Origin: Alistipes sp. An66
GTDB taxonomy: Bacteria > Bacteroidota > Bacteroidia > Bacteroidales > Rikenellaceae
Length of the DNA stretch: 39,989 nucleotides
Reading direction: 5' to 3'
NCBI RefSeq assembly: GCF_002161445.1
Contig: NZ_NFHT01000022.1
Location: 1 to 39,989, forward strand
Made by a program: the position numbers and the translations under genes. Below, one piece after another: positions 14,954-25,500 of this stretch. Numbering within the stretch: position 1 is the first letter of the stretch; each line of letters opens with the position of its first letter. The notes under the pieces are model-generated. The model ran no database searches. It saw nothing but the letters and a program-made list of their open reading frames with translations, and was not told the DNA's origin.

Positions 14954-17104
14954 CTATTTTTCAAGCGAGTATTTGTAGAGTACAAAACTGTTTTCCGCGG
15001 GCAGCGACACGCACAGCGCCCCCTTGCGGCCCACGGTCTGCCGGACGCGCCGGTCGCCGGATCCGAGTACGCGGGTCAGGATGATCTTCGCGCCTTCGGG
15101 CAGGAAGGTCTCGACCACGCCCTCGTCCGACGGTGCAGCCTCGCGGTAGAGCAGCAGATAGCCCTCCGCATCCGAGACGAGCGACTGGAATCCGGTCCAC
15201 GAACGTCCCGACGGCTCCTCGCCCACGGGCAGGATGATCCCCGCATGGAAATCGGCGGCAACGGCCCGATATTCGCGGACGAGCGGTGCGATGGCGAAGG
15301 CCTCCTCGGGAAGGTTCGACGATTCGAGCCACGCCAGCGGCTGCCCGGCCATGGTCGTCGCGAAGAGGTAGTCGAAGCCGTACCCGGCGGGTGCGAAGGG
15401 ATCCCCGGCATACTTGTCGGCATTGCGCCACTTGTTCAGGAACTCGACCTGGATGCGCTCGGCCGGGACGTAGCGGCTCAACTGCCAGAGGTTGCGCAGC
15501 GTCCGATAGGGAAAGTAGTTTCCCCAGTCGGTATAACGGTTTTCAAGAAAAATGTTGCCGTATTCGTTGAACATGTGGTAGCCGCCGCGGCGCGAGGCGG
15601 TGGCATCGAGGTTGAAGAGCACGTCGCCGCCCGACTCCTCCCCGACCCGGTCGAAGAGACGCCGCAGGTTGGTCTCGGCCCGCTTCGTGGGGATCGACAG
15701 TCCGTCGATCTTGAAGACCTTGATGCCGTAGCGGCGGTAGAGTCCCAGCAGGGCGTCGGCATCCTTCTCCCAGGCCGCGAAGTCGTCCTGCACGCTCGGA
15801 TTGAACCACAACCCCACCTCGATGCCCAGTTCGCGGGCCCTTTCGACCACGGGGTCCAACCCCGAAGGATACTTGTCGGCCGCCGGCTTCCAATAGTCGG
15901 GGTTGGCCCAGATGTCGCGGAACGACCCCTTGGCCAGCGCCGAATTGGGGCTCTTGCCCTCCTGCCAGCCGTCGTCGATCTGGAAATGGGTGATCCCGAG
16001 CCGTGCGGCGCGTTCGAGCTCTTCGAGGCAGAAGTGTTCGTTGACCTTCGTATCCTGGCTGCGGTCGCCCCAGGTATTCATCATCACCATCTCGTCGCGG
16101 CCGTCGCGCGGGGCGCGGATCTGCTTCTGATAACGCCGCAGGGCGGTCAGCGCCGCCAGCTCGCCCTCGCCGAAGACGCCCGTCACCACGCCGTAGGCCC
16201 GCACCCACTCGCGCGAGAGGTCCCGGGGCTCCACGCCGACACCCGTCACGGCAAACGTGCCGAAATCGGCCGTGAAGTCGCCGCGCCCGTAAGCCAGCTG
16301 CACGGCCGAGCAGGGGGCCTCTTTCAGGAAGAAGAAGCCGTTGCCGTCGACGCCGTTGCGCACGAAGAGCAGGTTCCCGCGGTAGGAGTTCTTGCGATAG
16401 GCGATGATGTCGCGCTCCCAGACGAGGTTGTCGTTCCAGTCCGTGACGTCGGAGAACTCCACGGCCCGCGCATGCCAGTGCACGCCGGGAAGACTCATCC
16501 GGTCGAGCACCGTCTCCGAGGATTTCACCGCCATGTCGGCCTGTGCCTCGATGTTCTTGCGGTCGGCGGCGTTCTCCTCGCCCCCGCGGGCGTCCAGCAC
16601 GGCGGCCGGAGCCTCTTTTCCCTCGGCAAGGCGCAGCCACGTCTGGCAGGCCACGGCCGGCGCATCGGCATAGATGCGGAACTCACGCCGGATGTCGAGC
16701 CCGTCCACCGTATACTCGACCCGGGCCCGCAGGCTGGCAGGCGCACAGGCCGTCGCCGGGAGCGTGTCGACCGTCAGCCGGCCGTCGGAGCCCGCCGCCG
16801 CGGCATTCCGCGTGAAGACAAAGTCGGGAAGCGTCCGCACCGAGCGGAACATCGCCCCCGTCGTCCGGTCTTCGAGCGAGAGGGTCATCAGATTGCCGCC
16901 GTTCCAGCGGAAACGGCGTTCGAGGTGGGCGTTGCCGAGCACCAGCACCGTGTCCCCCTGCATGAAGGCGTAGGGACGGGTGCGGTCGGCCGGAACGGCC
17001 GTCGCGGTCGGGGCAGCGGTTGCAGCGGTCCCGGCAACGGTCAGCAGGGAGGCCGCCACGGCGGCGCGGAAAATCATCGGACGTCGGGTCATAAGGCGTA
17101 TCAT
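14954..17104 (-). CDS. GH36-type alpha-galactosidase, secreted
   Basis: A 716-residue glycoside hydrolase of the GH36/melibiase type, expected to release terminal alpha-galactose. It has a signal peptide (about residues 1-30), an N-terminal beta-supersandwich (about 40-310) and a TIM barrel (about 330-640). Barrel motifs are THFQIDDGWQEG, IEVGLWFNPS and KVFKIDGLS, whose D467 is the expected nucleophile. D526 in ENRYTDWGNY, about 60 residues later, fits the acid/base spacing of the family. A C-terminal beta domain follows. The ATG overlaps the stop of the FAD oxidoreductase gene as ATGA, which supports this start and implies translational coupling. Its motifs are more divergent than those of classical raffinose-type GH36 enzymes, so the linkage may differ. 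Confidence 0.87.
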   Translation of the reverse strand: MIRLMTRRPMIFRAAVAASLLTVAGTAATAAPTATAVPADRTRPYAFMQGDTVLVLGNAHLERRFRWNGGNLMTLSLEDRTTGAMFRSVRTLPDFVFTRNAAAAGSDGRLTVDTLPATACAPASLRARVEYTVDGLDIRREFRIYADAPAVACQTWLRLAEGKEAPAAVLDARGGEENAADRKNIEAQADMAVKSSETVLDRMSLPGVHWHARAVEFSDVTDWNDNLVWERDIIAYRKNSYRGNLLFVRNGVDGNGFFFLKEAPCSAVQLAYGRGDFTADFGTFAVTGVGVEPRDLSREWVRAYGVVTGVFGEGELAALTALRRYQKQIRAPRDGRDEMVMMNTWGDRSQDTKVNEHFCLEELERAARLGITHFQIDDGWQEGKSPNSALAKGSFRDIWANPDYWKPAADKYPSGLDPVVERARELGIEVGLWFNPSVQDDFAAWEKDADALLGLYRRYGIKVFKIDGLSIPTKRAETNLRRLFDRVGEESGGDVLFNLDATASRRGGYHMFNEYGNIFLENRYTDWGNYFPYRTLRNLWQLSRYVPAERIQVEFLNKWRNADKYAGDPFAPAGYGFDYLFATTMAGQPLAWLESSNLPEEAFAIAPLVREYRAVAADFHAGIILPVGEEPSGRSWTGFQSLVSDAEGYLLLYREAAPSDEGVVETFLPEGAKIILTRVLGSGDRRVRQTVGRKGALCVSLPAENSFVLYKYSLEK

Positions 17105-18987
17105 CGGTGCCCGGCAATCCCGGCCGGCTGGTCCAGGAGTTTGTTGGGCAGGTTGAAATTCTGGTTGTTGAGTTCAGCGCCGGGACGCGAGGCACCCCGC
17201 TCCATCGCCTCCTGCAACTCCGTCAGATGGTCCTGATAGACCCCGCGGGGCAGGCAGCCGTTGCGGTGGCAGATGGCGGCGGCCATGCCGACCACCTCGC
17301 CCATCATGCCCGTCGTGCGCATCACGCGCACCGTGCCGAGGGCCACGTGCGTCACACTGATGTTGCGGCCCGCCATGAAGAGGTTCTCCACGTTGCGCGA
17401 ATAGAGGCAGCGGTAAGGTACGGCGTAGGGCTTGATCCAGTTGTGGACGGTCGCGGCCTTGAACGGATCCTCGGGAAAATGCGCGGCATTCTTCCGGTCA
17501 GGGGAGTGCAGGTCGATGGCCCACGTGGTCGTGAACGAAGCATCCTCGTGGAAGACCTCCTTGTCGATGTCGTCCTGTTTGAGGATGTAGTCACCCAGCA
17601 GGCGGCGCGACTCGCGCTTGCCGGAGATGTACCCCACCCAGTCGAGGTTCCGGTCGGCGAAACGCTCCCGCTGCGAATAGTGGTTTTTCAGGAAACTCCA
17701 ATTCGAATAGATCACCAGCAGGCCGTAGTCGCGGATCCGCTCGGCCTCGGCGATCTGGTCGCGGTTGAGCCCCGTCTCCCACTTCCACTCGCCGAAGGTC
17801 ACCGGCTCGCAGTTCTCCTCGTTGAACACCACGCCGTAGGAGAATTCGGGAAATTTCGCCCGGCTCTTCTCCACTTTCGAGGAGTACCACTGCACCGAAG
17901 CGCCCATCGTCATGCTGTCGGCCTTCTCGGGCGCCAGCTCCTCACCGAACTCCGACCGTGCCTCACGCCCCATGCGCCAGTCGGCGCCGGCCAGATAGCC
18001 GATCGTGCCGTCGCCCGTACAGTCGGAGAACAGCGGCGCCGAAAGCCAGATCTCCTCGCCCGTCTCGATGTGGCGCACCAGCACCGCGGCGATTTTCGTC
18101 CCCTCCATGCGGACGTCCAGCGCCCGATAAGGAGCCAAGAGCGTCACGTTCGGCTCGGCGTCGATGAAGCGTTGCTTGCGGTCGTCCTCGTAATTGGCTG
18201 CGGGCTGGGCGTTTCCGGCCTTCGTGTGTCCGAATTCGCGGATCATGCGCCCCAGCATCGGGTAACGGCCCGTTTCGACGTAGCCGCCCAGATGGACCCG
18301 GACCTCGGCGCTGTTGTTTCCGCCCAGCACGGGACGGTCGTTGACCAGCGCCACGCGCCCGCAACCCTCGCGGGCCGCACTCACCGCCGCACACATGCCG
18401 GCAATGCCTCCGCCGACGACCACGAAGTCGAACCGCTCCTCGCGCGGCGCCGGACATCCGGCCAACTCGCGGCGGAATGCCGCAAGCGCCTCCGCATCGG
18501 CCGGCGGAACGTCGTCCGGACGATCCGTCAGGTAGAGGGCGTCGCAACGTCCGTCGAAGCCGGTCAGATCTTCCAGCGCGAGGGTCGTCAGCCCCTCGCG
18601 GAGCCGCACCTCACCCGCACACTGCCACTCCCAGCAGTTCCCGGTATCACCGACGGTCCCGGACAACAGCTTGTGCCCGACCCGAACCCGGAACTTCCCG
18701 GGGCCGGGCTCCGCAGTCCACGGCGATGTCCAGTTGTAGGTGCGGACCCAGACCCGGTAGGTCCCGGCATCGGGGATCCCGACTTCGGTCCGGGCCGGAG
18801 CCACGGGCGTTCCGGCGCCGTGCGCCAGCAGGTAGGAGGATCCCATCCGGTCCATGAACTGCTGGTCCACGACCCATCCGCCCTTCTCGGCAAAGCTCTC
18901 GGCCTCGACCAGAACCGGGGCGGCCGACACGCCGCACAGGCCGGGCAGCATCAGCAACAGGGCAATCAGTGTCTTTTTCATACTCAT
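17101..18987 (-). CDS. Secreted FAD-dependent oxidoreductase with N-terminal beta domain
   Basis: A 628-residue protein of the FAD_oxidored type. The signal peptide MSMKKTLIALLLMLPGLCGVSA is Sec-like, with no twin-arginine motif. Residues 26-155 form a CBM6-like beta-sandwich (VLVEAESFAEKGGW and GTYRVWVRTYNW). The FAD-binding Rossmann motif is VGGGIAGMCAA (G192, G194, G197), followed by LVNDRPVLGGNNSAEVRVHL and the C-terminal FAD contact NLFMAGRNISVTHVALG. It would oxidise an organic substrate, possibly a sugar hydroxyl, outside the cytoplasm. The frame extends to 19080, but the signal peptide and adjacent start codons favour 18987 (or 18981). It overlaps the GH36 gene by 4 bp, so the two are coupled. 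The substrate is unknown. Confidence 0.85.
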   Translation of the reverse strand: MSMKKTLIALLLMLPGLCGVSAAPVLVEAESFAEKGGWVVDQQFMDRMGSSYLLAHGAGTPVAPARTEVGIPDAGTYRVWVRTYNWTSPWTAEPGPGKFRVRVGHKLLSGTVGDTGNCWEWQCAGEVRLREGLTTLALEDLTGFDGRCDALYLTDRPDDVPPADAEALAAFRRELAGCPAPREERFDFVVVGGGIAGMCAAVSAAREGCGRVALVNDRPVLGGNNSAEVRVHLGGYVETGRYPMLGRMIREFGHTKAGNAQPAANYEDDRKQRFIDAEPNVTLLAPYRALDVRMEGTKIAAVLVRHIETGEEIWLSAPLFSDCTGDGTIGYLAGADWRMGREARSEFGEELAPEKADSMTMGASVQWYSSKVEKSRAKFPEFSYGVVFNEENCEPVTFGEWKWETGLNRDQIAEAERIRDYGLLVIYSNWSFLKNHYSQRERFADRNLDWVGYISGKRESRRLLGDYILKQDDIDKEVFHEDASFTTTWAIDLHSPDRKNAAHFPEDPFKAATVHNWIKPYAVPYRCLYSRNVENLFMAGRNISVTHVALGTVRVMRTTGMMGEVVGMAAAICHRNGCLPRGVYQDHLTELQEAMERGASRPGAELNNQNFNLPNKLLDQPAGIAGHR

Positions 18988-19112
18988 AAACGTCTTTTTG
19001 GGCGATACAAGTTTACTCGAAATTTTCCACTCCGGCAAACGAAGCGTCCGGAAACCGAACCTCCGCCGGGGGCCCTTCACGGACCTCTCCGGCGGATGGA
19101 TTCGGCATGTCG

Positions 19113-19130
19113 GGCTCCGTGTCCGGAGCC
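19113..19130. repeat. Hairpin in the gap after the SusE/F-like gene
   Basis: A perfect 7-bp stem (GGCTCCG and CGGAGCC) with a 4-base loop. It lies just past the SusE/F-like stop codon (19140) in the 152-bp gap before the oxidoreductase gene. There is no T-run. It may stabilise the 3' end of the susCDE message and let the enzyme genes be expressed at a lower level; inferred. Confidence 0.4.
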
Positions 19131-19139
19131 GGCGGGATG

Positions 19140-20789
19140 CTACTCCCGGTTATCGAAGACGACAGTCTTCTTTTCGATGTCTACCTCCACGTAGTTGCAG
19201 CCCTCCGGGATGATGAAGTAGGCGAAGCGGTTGTCACCCTGACCCTCAACAAGCTCCAGCGACTGACCAAGAGAAGTCTCCGTATAACCGGAATATTGCT
19301 TCTGCGCAGCATCGGCTGTCGAACCGTAGCAGTAGACATTGTAGTTCCACGGAGCCACCTTGAAGTTCACCGATCCGGTTACGGGTTTGTTCCCATTATT
19401 TCCGTCGTTGCCGCTCTTGCGGGGCAGCACGGCTCCCTTGTAGACGTAGATGTTCGGGTTGGCCAGACTCTGCCGGAGCGAATAGGTGTCGGAGATACCC
19501 AGGAAGTAATCCGTGTTGACCGGATCGCGTTCGTAGTTGTTGAATGTTCCGTACATCCACAGCTGGGTCACCTCCATCTCATAGGGGTTGGCCGTGGGGG
19601 TACCGTCGTTGGTATAGGTCTTGTTGAACGAAACCACGGTATTCTTCAGATCGGTGGCGGCCGAACGGAAGGTGATGGTCTTGGCCGTCAGGTCGACTAC
19701 GATGCGGTAGGTGCCCGCGTCGGGAATCGTCCAGTAGCGGTTGTTCGGAGCCACCGACGAGGTTGCCACCTGCATATAGGGCGAAGCCTCGCCGTCGTGG
19801 ATGTCATTGCCCTCGGCCGGCACGAACGACATCTCGGTCTTCTCGTCGTAGAGCAGCGGCAGGTAGAGCGTTCCGGCATTCAGCTCGCCGCGGAAGGCGT
19901 ACACCGAAGCGTTTTCGAGCGTCTGCGCCACCTCGATCTCCGCCTCCGGAGCTGCCGTGCCGGCCAGATAGATCTTGTCGATCTCGACGATGCTCGACGT
20001 CGGAATGATCGTGACGGTCTTGGCATCCAGGTTCACCGTGACGCGGTACTCGTCGTCGGCCGGGATCTTCCAGCCTCCGTGCGTCTCGTCGGCTCCGAGG
20101 ACCTGCGCCTCCATCGGCGTCTCGCCGATCTCCGTGTCGGCACCCGACGCCGGAACGATGACGTTGTTCTCGTCGCCGTAGACCACCGGGAAGTAGACCG
20201 TTCCCTGTTTGAGCGTTCCGGTCCAGACAAACAGACGCGGATTCGACTCCGAAGCAACGATCTGCACGGGCGTCTCGAAACCCGTACCGGACAGGTAGAG
20301 TTCGTCGGCCTCAAACTGCTTGGGCCCGTAGGTCTTCACCCGCACGTTGACCGTCGCCTCGTCGGGAACGATCAGCGTCGGACCGTCGAACGATACCGTG
20401 ATGGTGAAGCGCACGTCGCAGTAGGAGCTCGTGAGCGCCCCGAAGTGGTTGACCAGCATGTCCTGCAAGTCGGCGTTCGTGTACTCGCGCCGGAAGTTGC
20501 CGGTATCCTCGTATTCGGTGACGGCCTCGCTCTTGCTGCCGTCAACCTCGATCTGGTAATAGTAGGTTACGATATAGTCGTCGCCGTATTCGGCCGCCGG
20601 GGTCCACTCCACGGTCAGGGCCGTCTCGTCGGCTGCATCCTCGTCCAGTATGACCGTCTGGGCCGAAGAGTTGATCTCCACGACGAAATTGTGCCGCGAA
20701 TAGGCATTGTCCACCTCCTCGTTGCAGGCCGCAAGAGCCAGTGCGCCCAGAAGGAATGCCGATTTATGAATTGCTTTCATGATTTTCAT
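19140..20789 (-). CDS. SusE/SusF-like outer-membrane lipoprotein
   Basis: A 549-residue lipoprotein with the signal MKIMKAIHKSAFLLGALALA and lipidated C22. The first domain (about 30-160) is Ig-like (NFVVEINSSAQTVILDE, VEWTPAAEYG), as in SusE. It is followed by repeated beta-sandwich modules (LYLSGTGFE, IYLAGTAAPE, LWMYGTFNNYE), each ending in a GTYRIVVDLTAKTITF-like strand pair, as in SusE/SusF starch-binding proteins. It should display glycan-binding domains on the cell surface next to SusC/SusD. It is third in the susC-susD-susE order, 28 bp after susD. Overall class is clear from architecture and position; the bound glycan cannot be told from sequence. Confidence 0.85.
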   Translation of the reverse strand: MKIMKAIHKSAFLLGALALAACNEEVDNAYSRHNFVVEINSSAQTVILDEDAADETALTVEWTPAAEYGDDYIVTYYYQIEVDGSKSEAVTEYEDTGNFRREYTNADLQDMLVNHFGALTSSYCDVRFTITVSFDGPTLIVPDEATVNVRVKTYGPKQFEADELYLSGTGFETPVQIVASESNPRLFVWTGTLKQGTVYFPVVYGDENNVIVPASGADTEIGETPMEAQVLGADETHGGWKIPADDEYRVTVNLDAKTVTIIPTSSIVEIDKIYLAGTAAPEAEIEVAQTLENASVYAFRGELNAGTLYLPLLYDEKTEMSFVPAEGNDIHDGEASPYMQVATSSVAPNNRYWTIPDAGTYRIVVDLTAKTITFRSAATDLKNTVVSFNKTYTNDGTPTANPYEMEVTQLWMYGTFNNYERDPVNTDYFLGISDTYSLRQSLANPNIYVYKGAVLPRKSGNDGNNGNKPVTGSVNFKVAPWNYNVYCYGSTADAAQKQYSGYTETSLGQSLELVEGQGDNRFAYFIIPEGCNYVEVDIEKKTVVFDNRE

Positions 20790-20817
20790 GACAGTTGCTT
20801 TTGAATCGTATTATCCA

Positions 20818-22554
20818 TTAATAACCCGGGTTGTCGGGAAGAAGATTCGGGCACAGCTCGATCTCGTGGGTCGGAATCGGCCACAGATACTGACGCTCCG
20901 GGAAGTTCCGCTTGGCACCCAGCATCACCTGGCCCTTATCAAACCACTCCGAGAAGTCGGCCAGTCCGTCCTCGTCGATCTGGGGCTTCGAGGGCCACGG
21001 CCACAGGCCTTTATCGACGAGCGCCGTCTTGCAGTCCTCAGCGGGATAGAGGTAGATGTAGTTATAGGTGTTCAGTGCCTTTTCGGCCAGACGCCAGCGC
21101 ATGAGGTCCTGCAAGCGGAGGTTCTCCATGGCCAGCTCGACGCGGCGTTCCAGACGCACCGTGCGGCGCAGCGTCGCCTGATCGCGGGCCGTAACGGCCG
21201 GATAGGACGAGGTCGCCGAAGCCGACACGCCGTAGGCGCGGGCGCGGACCGTATTGATGGCTTCGAGCACCGAGTCGTCGATCTCGTTCAGCTCGATCTT
21301 CGCCTCGGCATACATCAGCAGCACGTCGGCATAACGCATGATGATGTAGTCGTTCTCAACCTCCGGGAAGTTTGTCAGCCAGCTGTTGTCGATGCCCTTC
21401 TTCCAGACCAGTCCGTTGAACGAGGCGTATTGTGCATTGATACGGCTGTCGTTGTTGGTCTGCATCTTTCCGGTGGTCAGGTTCAGGACCTGCGTGGCGG
21501 CAGGCGACGGGTCGTAGATGAAGCCGCAGTGTGCCGTTCCGAACTCGACGATGGTCGCCGTGCAGCGCGGGTCGCGGTTCTTGAAGGGCTGCTGCGGATC
21601 AAAGAGATCCGACTCGTCGATGGGCAGTCCGTCCGTGCAGAGATAGGCGGCCAGAAGGTCCCACGAGGGGTTGTACGAACCGTAACCGCCCGCATTGCGC
21701 GGCACGCCGTTGGAGACGAACCAGGTATCGAGCACCACGTCGTTCTCGATCGAGCGCGGGATGACGAAGATCTTCTCCGGGATCATGCCCGTGCTTTGGA
21801 GAAAGACGCTGCCGTAATCCGAAGCCAGCGAGTAGACCTTCAAATCCATGCAGGCCTTGGCAGCCTCGGCGGCCACCTCCCAGTCACCCATGTAGAGCGC
21901 GAAGCGGGCCTTCATGGCCAGCGCCGCACCACGCGTGAAGTGCTGGCTGCCCGACTCCCACGAAACGGGAAGTCCCTCGGCGGCACGGTCGAAATCATCG
22001 TAGACCAGCGGAATGATCTCCTCCTTGGGTCGGCGGCCCAGGGCCTCGGCCTCGCTGATGGTCAGGTACTTGTCCAGATAGGGAACGTCGCCGTAGAAGA
22101 AGATCAGATCGGCGTATTTGCAGGCGCGGGCGAAATAGGCCTCGGCCTTGCACTGCTTGATGAAGTCCGGATTGACGCCGTTCTCCTCGGCACGGTGGAT
22201 GTTCTCCAACAGCGTGTTGGCCCGCGAGATGAGCTTGTAGCTCTGCTGCCACAGCGCATAGACCTCCCACTGCGTACCGCTCATCGTGGCGTCGAGGATC
22301 GTTCCGCCGCTGCCCGGGTTGCGGTTCTGCTGACGGTAGGTCGTGTTGTCGGTCCACTGCTCGGAGCTTTCGAGCGGCGTGTTCCAGTAACCGATGATGT
22401 AGAATTCATTGACGGCCAGCTGCAACTCCTCCTCGCTCGAATACCACGAAGCGCTGTTGCCCTGCGTTTTCGGCACGATATCCATCGACATGCAGCCCGC
22501 GGCCATCAGACCCAGCCCGGCGAGAATACCGGCATATAAATGTTTTCTGTTCAT
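20818..22554 (-). CDS. SusD/RagB-family glycan-binding lipoprotein
   Basis: A 578-residue SusD homologue, the lid-like surface lipoprotein that captures glycan for the SusC channel. The signal MNRKHLYAGILAGLGLMAAG is followed by lipidated C21. The N-terminal TPR-type helices include WQQSYKLISRANTLLENI and CKAEAYFARACKYADLIFFYGDVPYL, a hallmark of the family. The C-terminal region has YIIMRYADVLLMYAEAKIELNE, LRLQDLMRWR and YLWPIPTHEIELCPNL with a final NPGY. It starts 12 bp after the susC stop, so the two are co-translated as usual. Classification is secure; ligand unknown. Confidence 0.97.
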   Translation of the reverse strand: MNRKHLYAGILAGLGLMAAGCMSMDIVPKTQGNSASWYSSEEELQLAVNEFYIIGYWNTPLESSEQWTDNTTYRQQNRNPGSGGTILDATMSGTQWEVYALWQQSYKLISRANTLLENIHRAEENGVNPDFIKQCKAEAYFARACKYADLIFFYGDVPYLDKYLTISEAEALGRRPKEEIIPLVYDDFDRAAEGLPVSWESGSQHFTRGAALAMKARFALYMGDWEVAAEAAKACMDLKVYSLASDYGSVFLQSTGMIPEKIFVIPRSIENDVVLDTWFVSNGVPRNAGGYGSYNPSWDLLAAYLCTDGLPIDESDLFDPQQPFKNRDPRCTATIVEFGTAHCGFIYDPSPAATQVLNLTTGKMQTNNDSRINAQYASFNGLVWKKGIDNSWLTNFPEVENDYIIMRYADVLLMYAEAKIELNEIDDSVLEAINTVRARAYGVSASATSSYPAVTARDQATLRRTVRLERRVELAMENLRLQDLMRWRLAEKALNTYNYIYLYPAEDCKTALVDKGLWPWPSKPQIDEDGLADFSEWFDKGQVMLGAKRNFPERQYLWPIPTHEIELCPNLLPDNPGY

Positions 22555-22566
22555 GATCTTGTGCGT

Positions 22567-25500
22567 TTAGAGTTTGAGGTTCAGACCGACCAGGATCGTC
22601 GACGTGATGGGGTACGACGATACGCCCATCTCGGGGTCCCAGCCTTTGGGGAAGTCGCTGATGCAGAAGAGGTCCGAAGCGCTGACGTAGATGCGCGCGG
22701 TGTTCAGGTGGAGCTTGTTCGTCCATTTCTGCGGGAGCGTATAGCCCAGCGTCACGTTTTTCAGTCGGAAGTAGGAGCCGTCGAAGAGCCAGAAATCCGA
22801 CGTCAGGTAGTTGTTCGTCTTGCCCGTATTCGTGAGACGGGGATATTTCGCATTGCGGTTCTGCTCCTCGGTGTTGAACGGACTCCAATACTTGCCGTCG
22901 AGGATAGCCGGAATGTTGCCGTAGTTGTCACGCACGGGCTGAACCATCTGCGTATAGAGGTAGCTGGTCTGCTTGCCGATGCCCTGGAACGCCAGCGAGA
23001 AGTCGATGCCCTTCCAGGCGAGGTTGACCGTACCGCCGTACTGGAAGCGCGGCAGCGAGTTGCCCAGCAGCACGCGGTCCTCCGAGGTGATCTTCCCGTC
23101 GGGCACGCCGTCCGGACCCGAAATGTCCTTGTAGCGGATGTCGCCCACGGTTACAGCCGAATTGTAGGTGGCCGAATTGTTGACCTCCTCCTGCGTCTGG
23201 TAGATGCCGTCCGAAACGTAGCCGTACCACTCGTTGAAGTAGCCGCCCACGCGGTGGATCTTGCTGCCGTTGATCTGGTCCGAACCGTTCATCTTCGTGA
23301 TCCGCGACTGGAAGTCCGAAAGGTTGAACGATACGCCGTACGAGAGCTCTCCGACGGTGTCCTTCCAGCCCACTTCCAGGTCGAAACCGGTCGTCTTCAT
23401 CGACCCGGCGTTCGAGTTCGGATTGCTGTAACCCATCAGGTAGGGGATGTTCACCGAGAGGAGCATGTCCTCGGTCTGCTTCCAGTAGTAGTCGAACGTC
23501 GCCCTCAGACGATCCTTGAAGAAGCCCAGGTCGACACCCACGTCGGTCGAGGTCGTCGTCTCCCACGTGATGTCCTCGACGGCCAGTTCACGCTGTGCGG
23601 CGGTCTTGTCCGAGAGTTTGTTGCCGTCCTTGTCGTAGAAGATCGCGTCGCCGAAGGTCATCAGCGCCAGGTAGGGGAAGTAGTCGCTTCCGATGCGCTC
23701 GTTGCCGAGCATACCCCACGATCCGCGGAGTTTCAGGAAGCTCAACCACGGATAGGTGCCCTCCATGAACTTCTCGCGCGTCACGACCCAGCCGGCCGAC
23801 ACCGACGGGAAGGTTCCCCAGCGGTAGTTGCGGGCGAAGCGCGACGATCCGTCGTGACGGACGTTGGCCTGGATCAGATAACGGCCGTCGTAGTCGTACA
23901 TGATCCGGCCGAAGAAGGAGTTCGAGGCGTACTCCGTACCCGAACCCGAGTTGGTCATGTAGTCCTCCGAACCGACGTTCAGATAGGGATACTGCGTGAA
24001 CTCGAAATGGTCGCGGCCGGCCGTCAGCGTCTCGCTCTTCATGATGTAGCCCTCGTAACCGGCCATGATGTTGAGGTTGTGGTTCTCGTTGCGGCCGAAC
24101 GAACGCATGTAGTTGACGATGAACTGGGTGGTGAGGTTCCAGTTGTCGTTGCGGGTCTCGCTCAACGAGTTCGTGCTCCAAATCGAGCCCGAATCGAGGT
24201 AACCGCCGATCGTGTTGGGATCATCGGCCAGCGTGTACGCCACGGCCGGCTTGAAAGCCTTCGACTTCGTGTAGTTGATGAACGGCGCAACCACGCCTTT
24301 GAGGCTCAACCCCTTCACGGGTTTGTATTCCAGCGAAGCGCGGCCGCCCAGCTGCGTGCTCCACGCGTAGCTCGTACCGCCCTCGGTCAGCAGTCCGTAG
24401 GGGTTCGCACCCGATTTACCCTCGGCAATGCGACCGTCGTCCCAGACCGCCGCATAGATGGCCGGCATCTTGCGCATCATGTCGAAGGGACTGAAATTCG
24501 GCGAGGTGTTCTTCGCACGGCGGATGTTGACGTCCAACGTGGCAAGGAGCTTGTCCTGAACGATCGTGAAGTCGTTGTTCGCACGGAACATGAAGCGCTG
24601 GAACTCGCGGTTGCCGTAGAGTCCCTCCACGTCGTCATACGACAGCGACGCCTGCGTCCGAACGCGGTCCGAACCGCCGCTGATCGAGAGGTTGTGGCTG
24701 TGTTTGAGCGCCGACGACTTCATGATCATGCCCGTCCAGTCCGTGATGGGATAGGTGTTCGGATCCGTGCGGTTGTACTCGATCCAGTTCTTCACCTGAT
24801 CGGACGAGAACTGCTGGAAGAACCCGGCTGCCGGGTTGTCGTTGTAGAGCATCTCGTTGTACATCTCCATGTAACGCGTCAGACCCACCATCTCGGGCTG
24901 CATGGTCGGGAACTCCCAACCCACCTCGCCGTTGTAGGAGAGATGGATCTGCTCCTTGGCACCGCGCTTCGTGGTGATGAGAATGACACCGGCGGCGGCC
25001 TTCGCACCGTAGATCGAAGCGGCCGCGGCGTCTTTCAGCACCGAGACGCTCTCCACGTCGTTGGCATTCACGTAGTCGATGTCGTCGCACGGGCTGCCGT
25101 CGACGATGATCAGCGGGTTGTTGTCGCCCATGGTCGTGATACCGCGCACCTTGATCGTACCCGACGATCCGGGGGCGCTGCCGTCGCGCGTCACCAGAAG
25201 TCCCGACACCGAGCCTTGCAGCGCCGTCGAGAGCGTCGTGGTCTGGCGCGCCGCCAGCTCATCGCCCTGTACGGCGGCCACCGAACCCGTCAGGTCCTTC
25301 TTCTTGACCGCACCGTAACCGATGACGACCACTTCGTCCATGAGACCGGCATCCTCTTTGAGCGTGACGTTCAGCATGGTTTCACCGTTGTAGACACATT
25401 CGTGCGTCTCGTATCCGACGTAGGAGAAGACGAGCGTCGCACCCTTTTGGAGACGGATCGTATAACGTCCGTCCTGATTCGTCGCCGTACCGTTGCTGCC

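Noticed and set aside
11134..15084. A 1316-codon open frame on the plus strand, opposite GH3, DUF4886 and GH2 genes
   Set aside because: It runs antisense through several well-identified enzymes, has no recognisable domain, and is Arg/Val/Gly-rich as expected for the complement of GC-rich codons. The same applies to long plus-strand frames at 5073-6839, 8373-11531, 15245-17236, 17107-19194 and 22540-25650.
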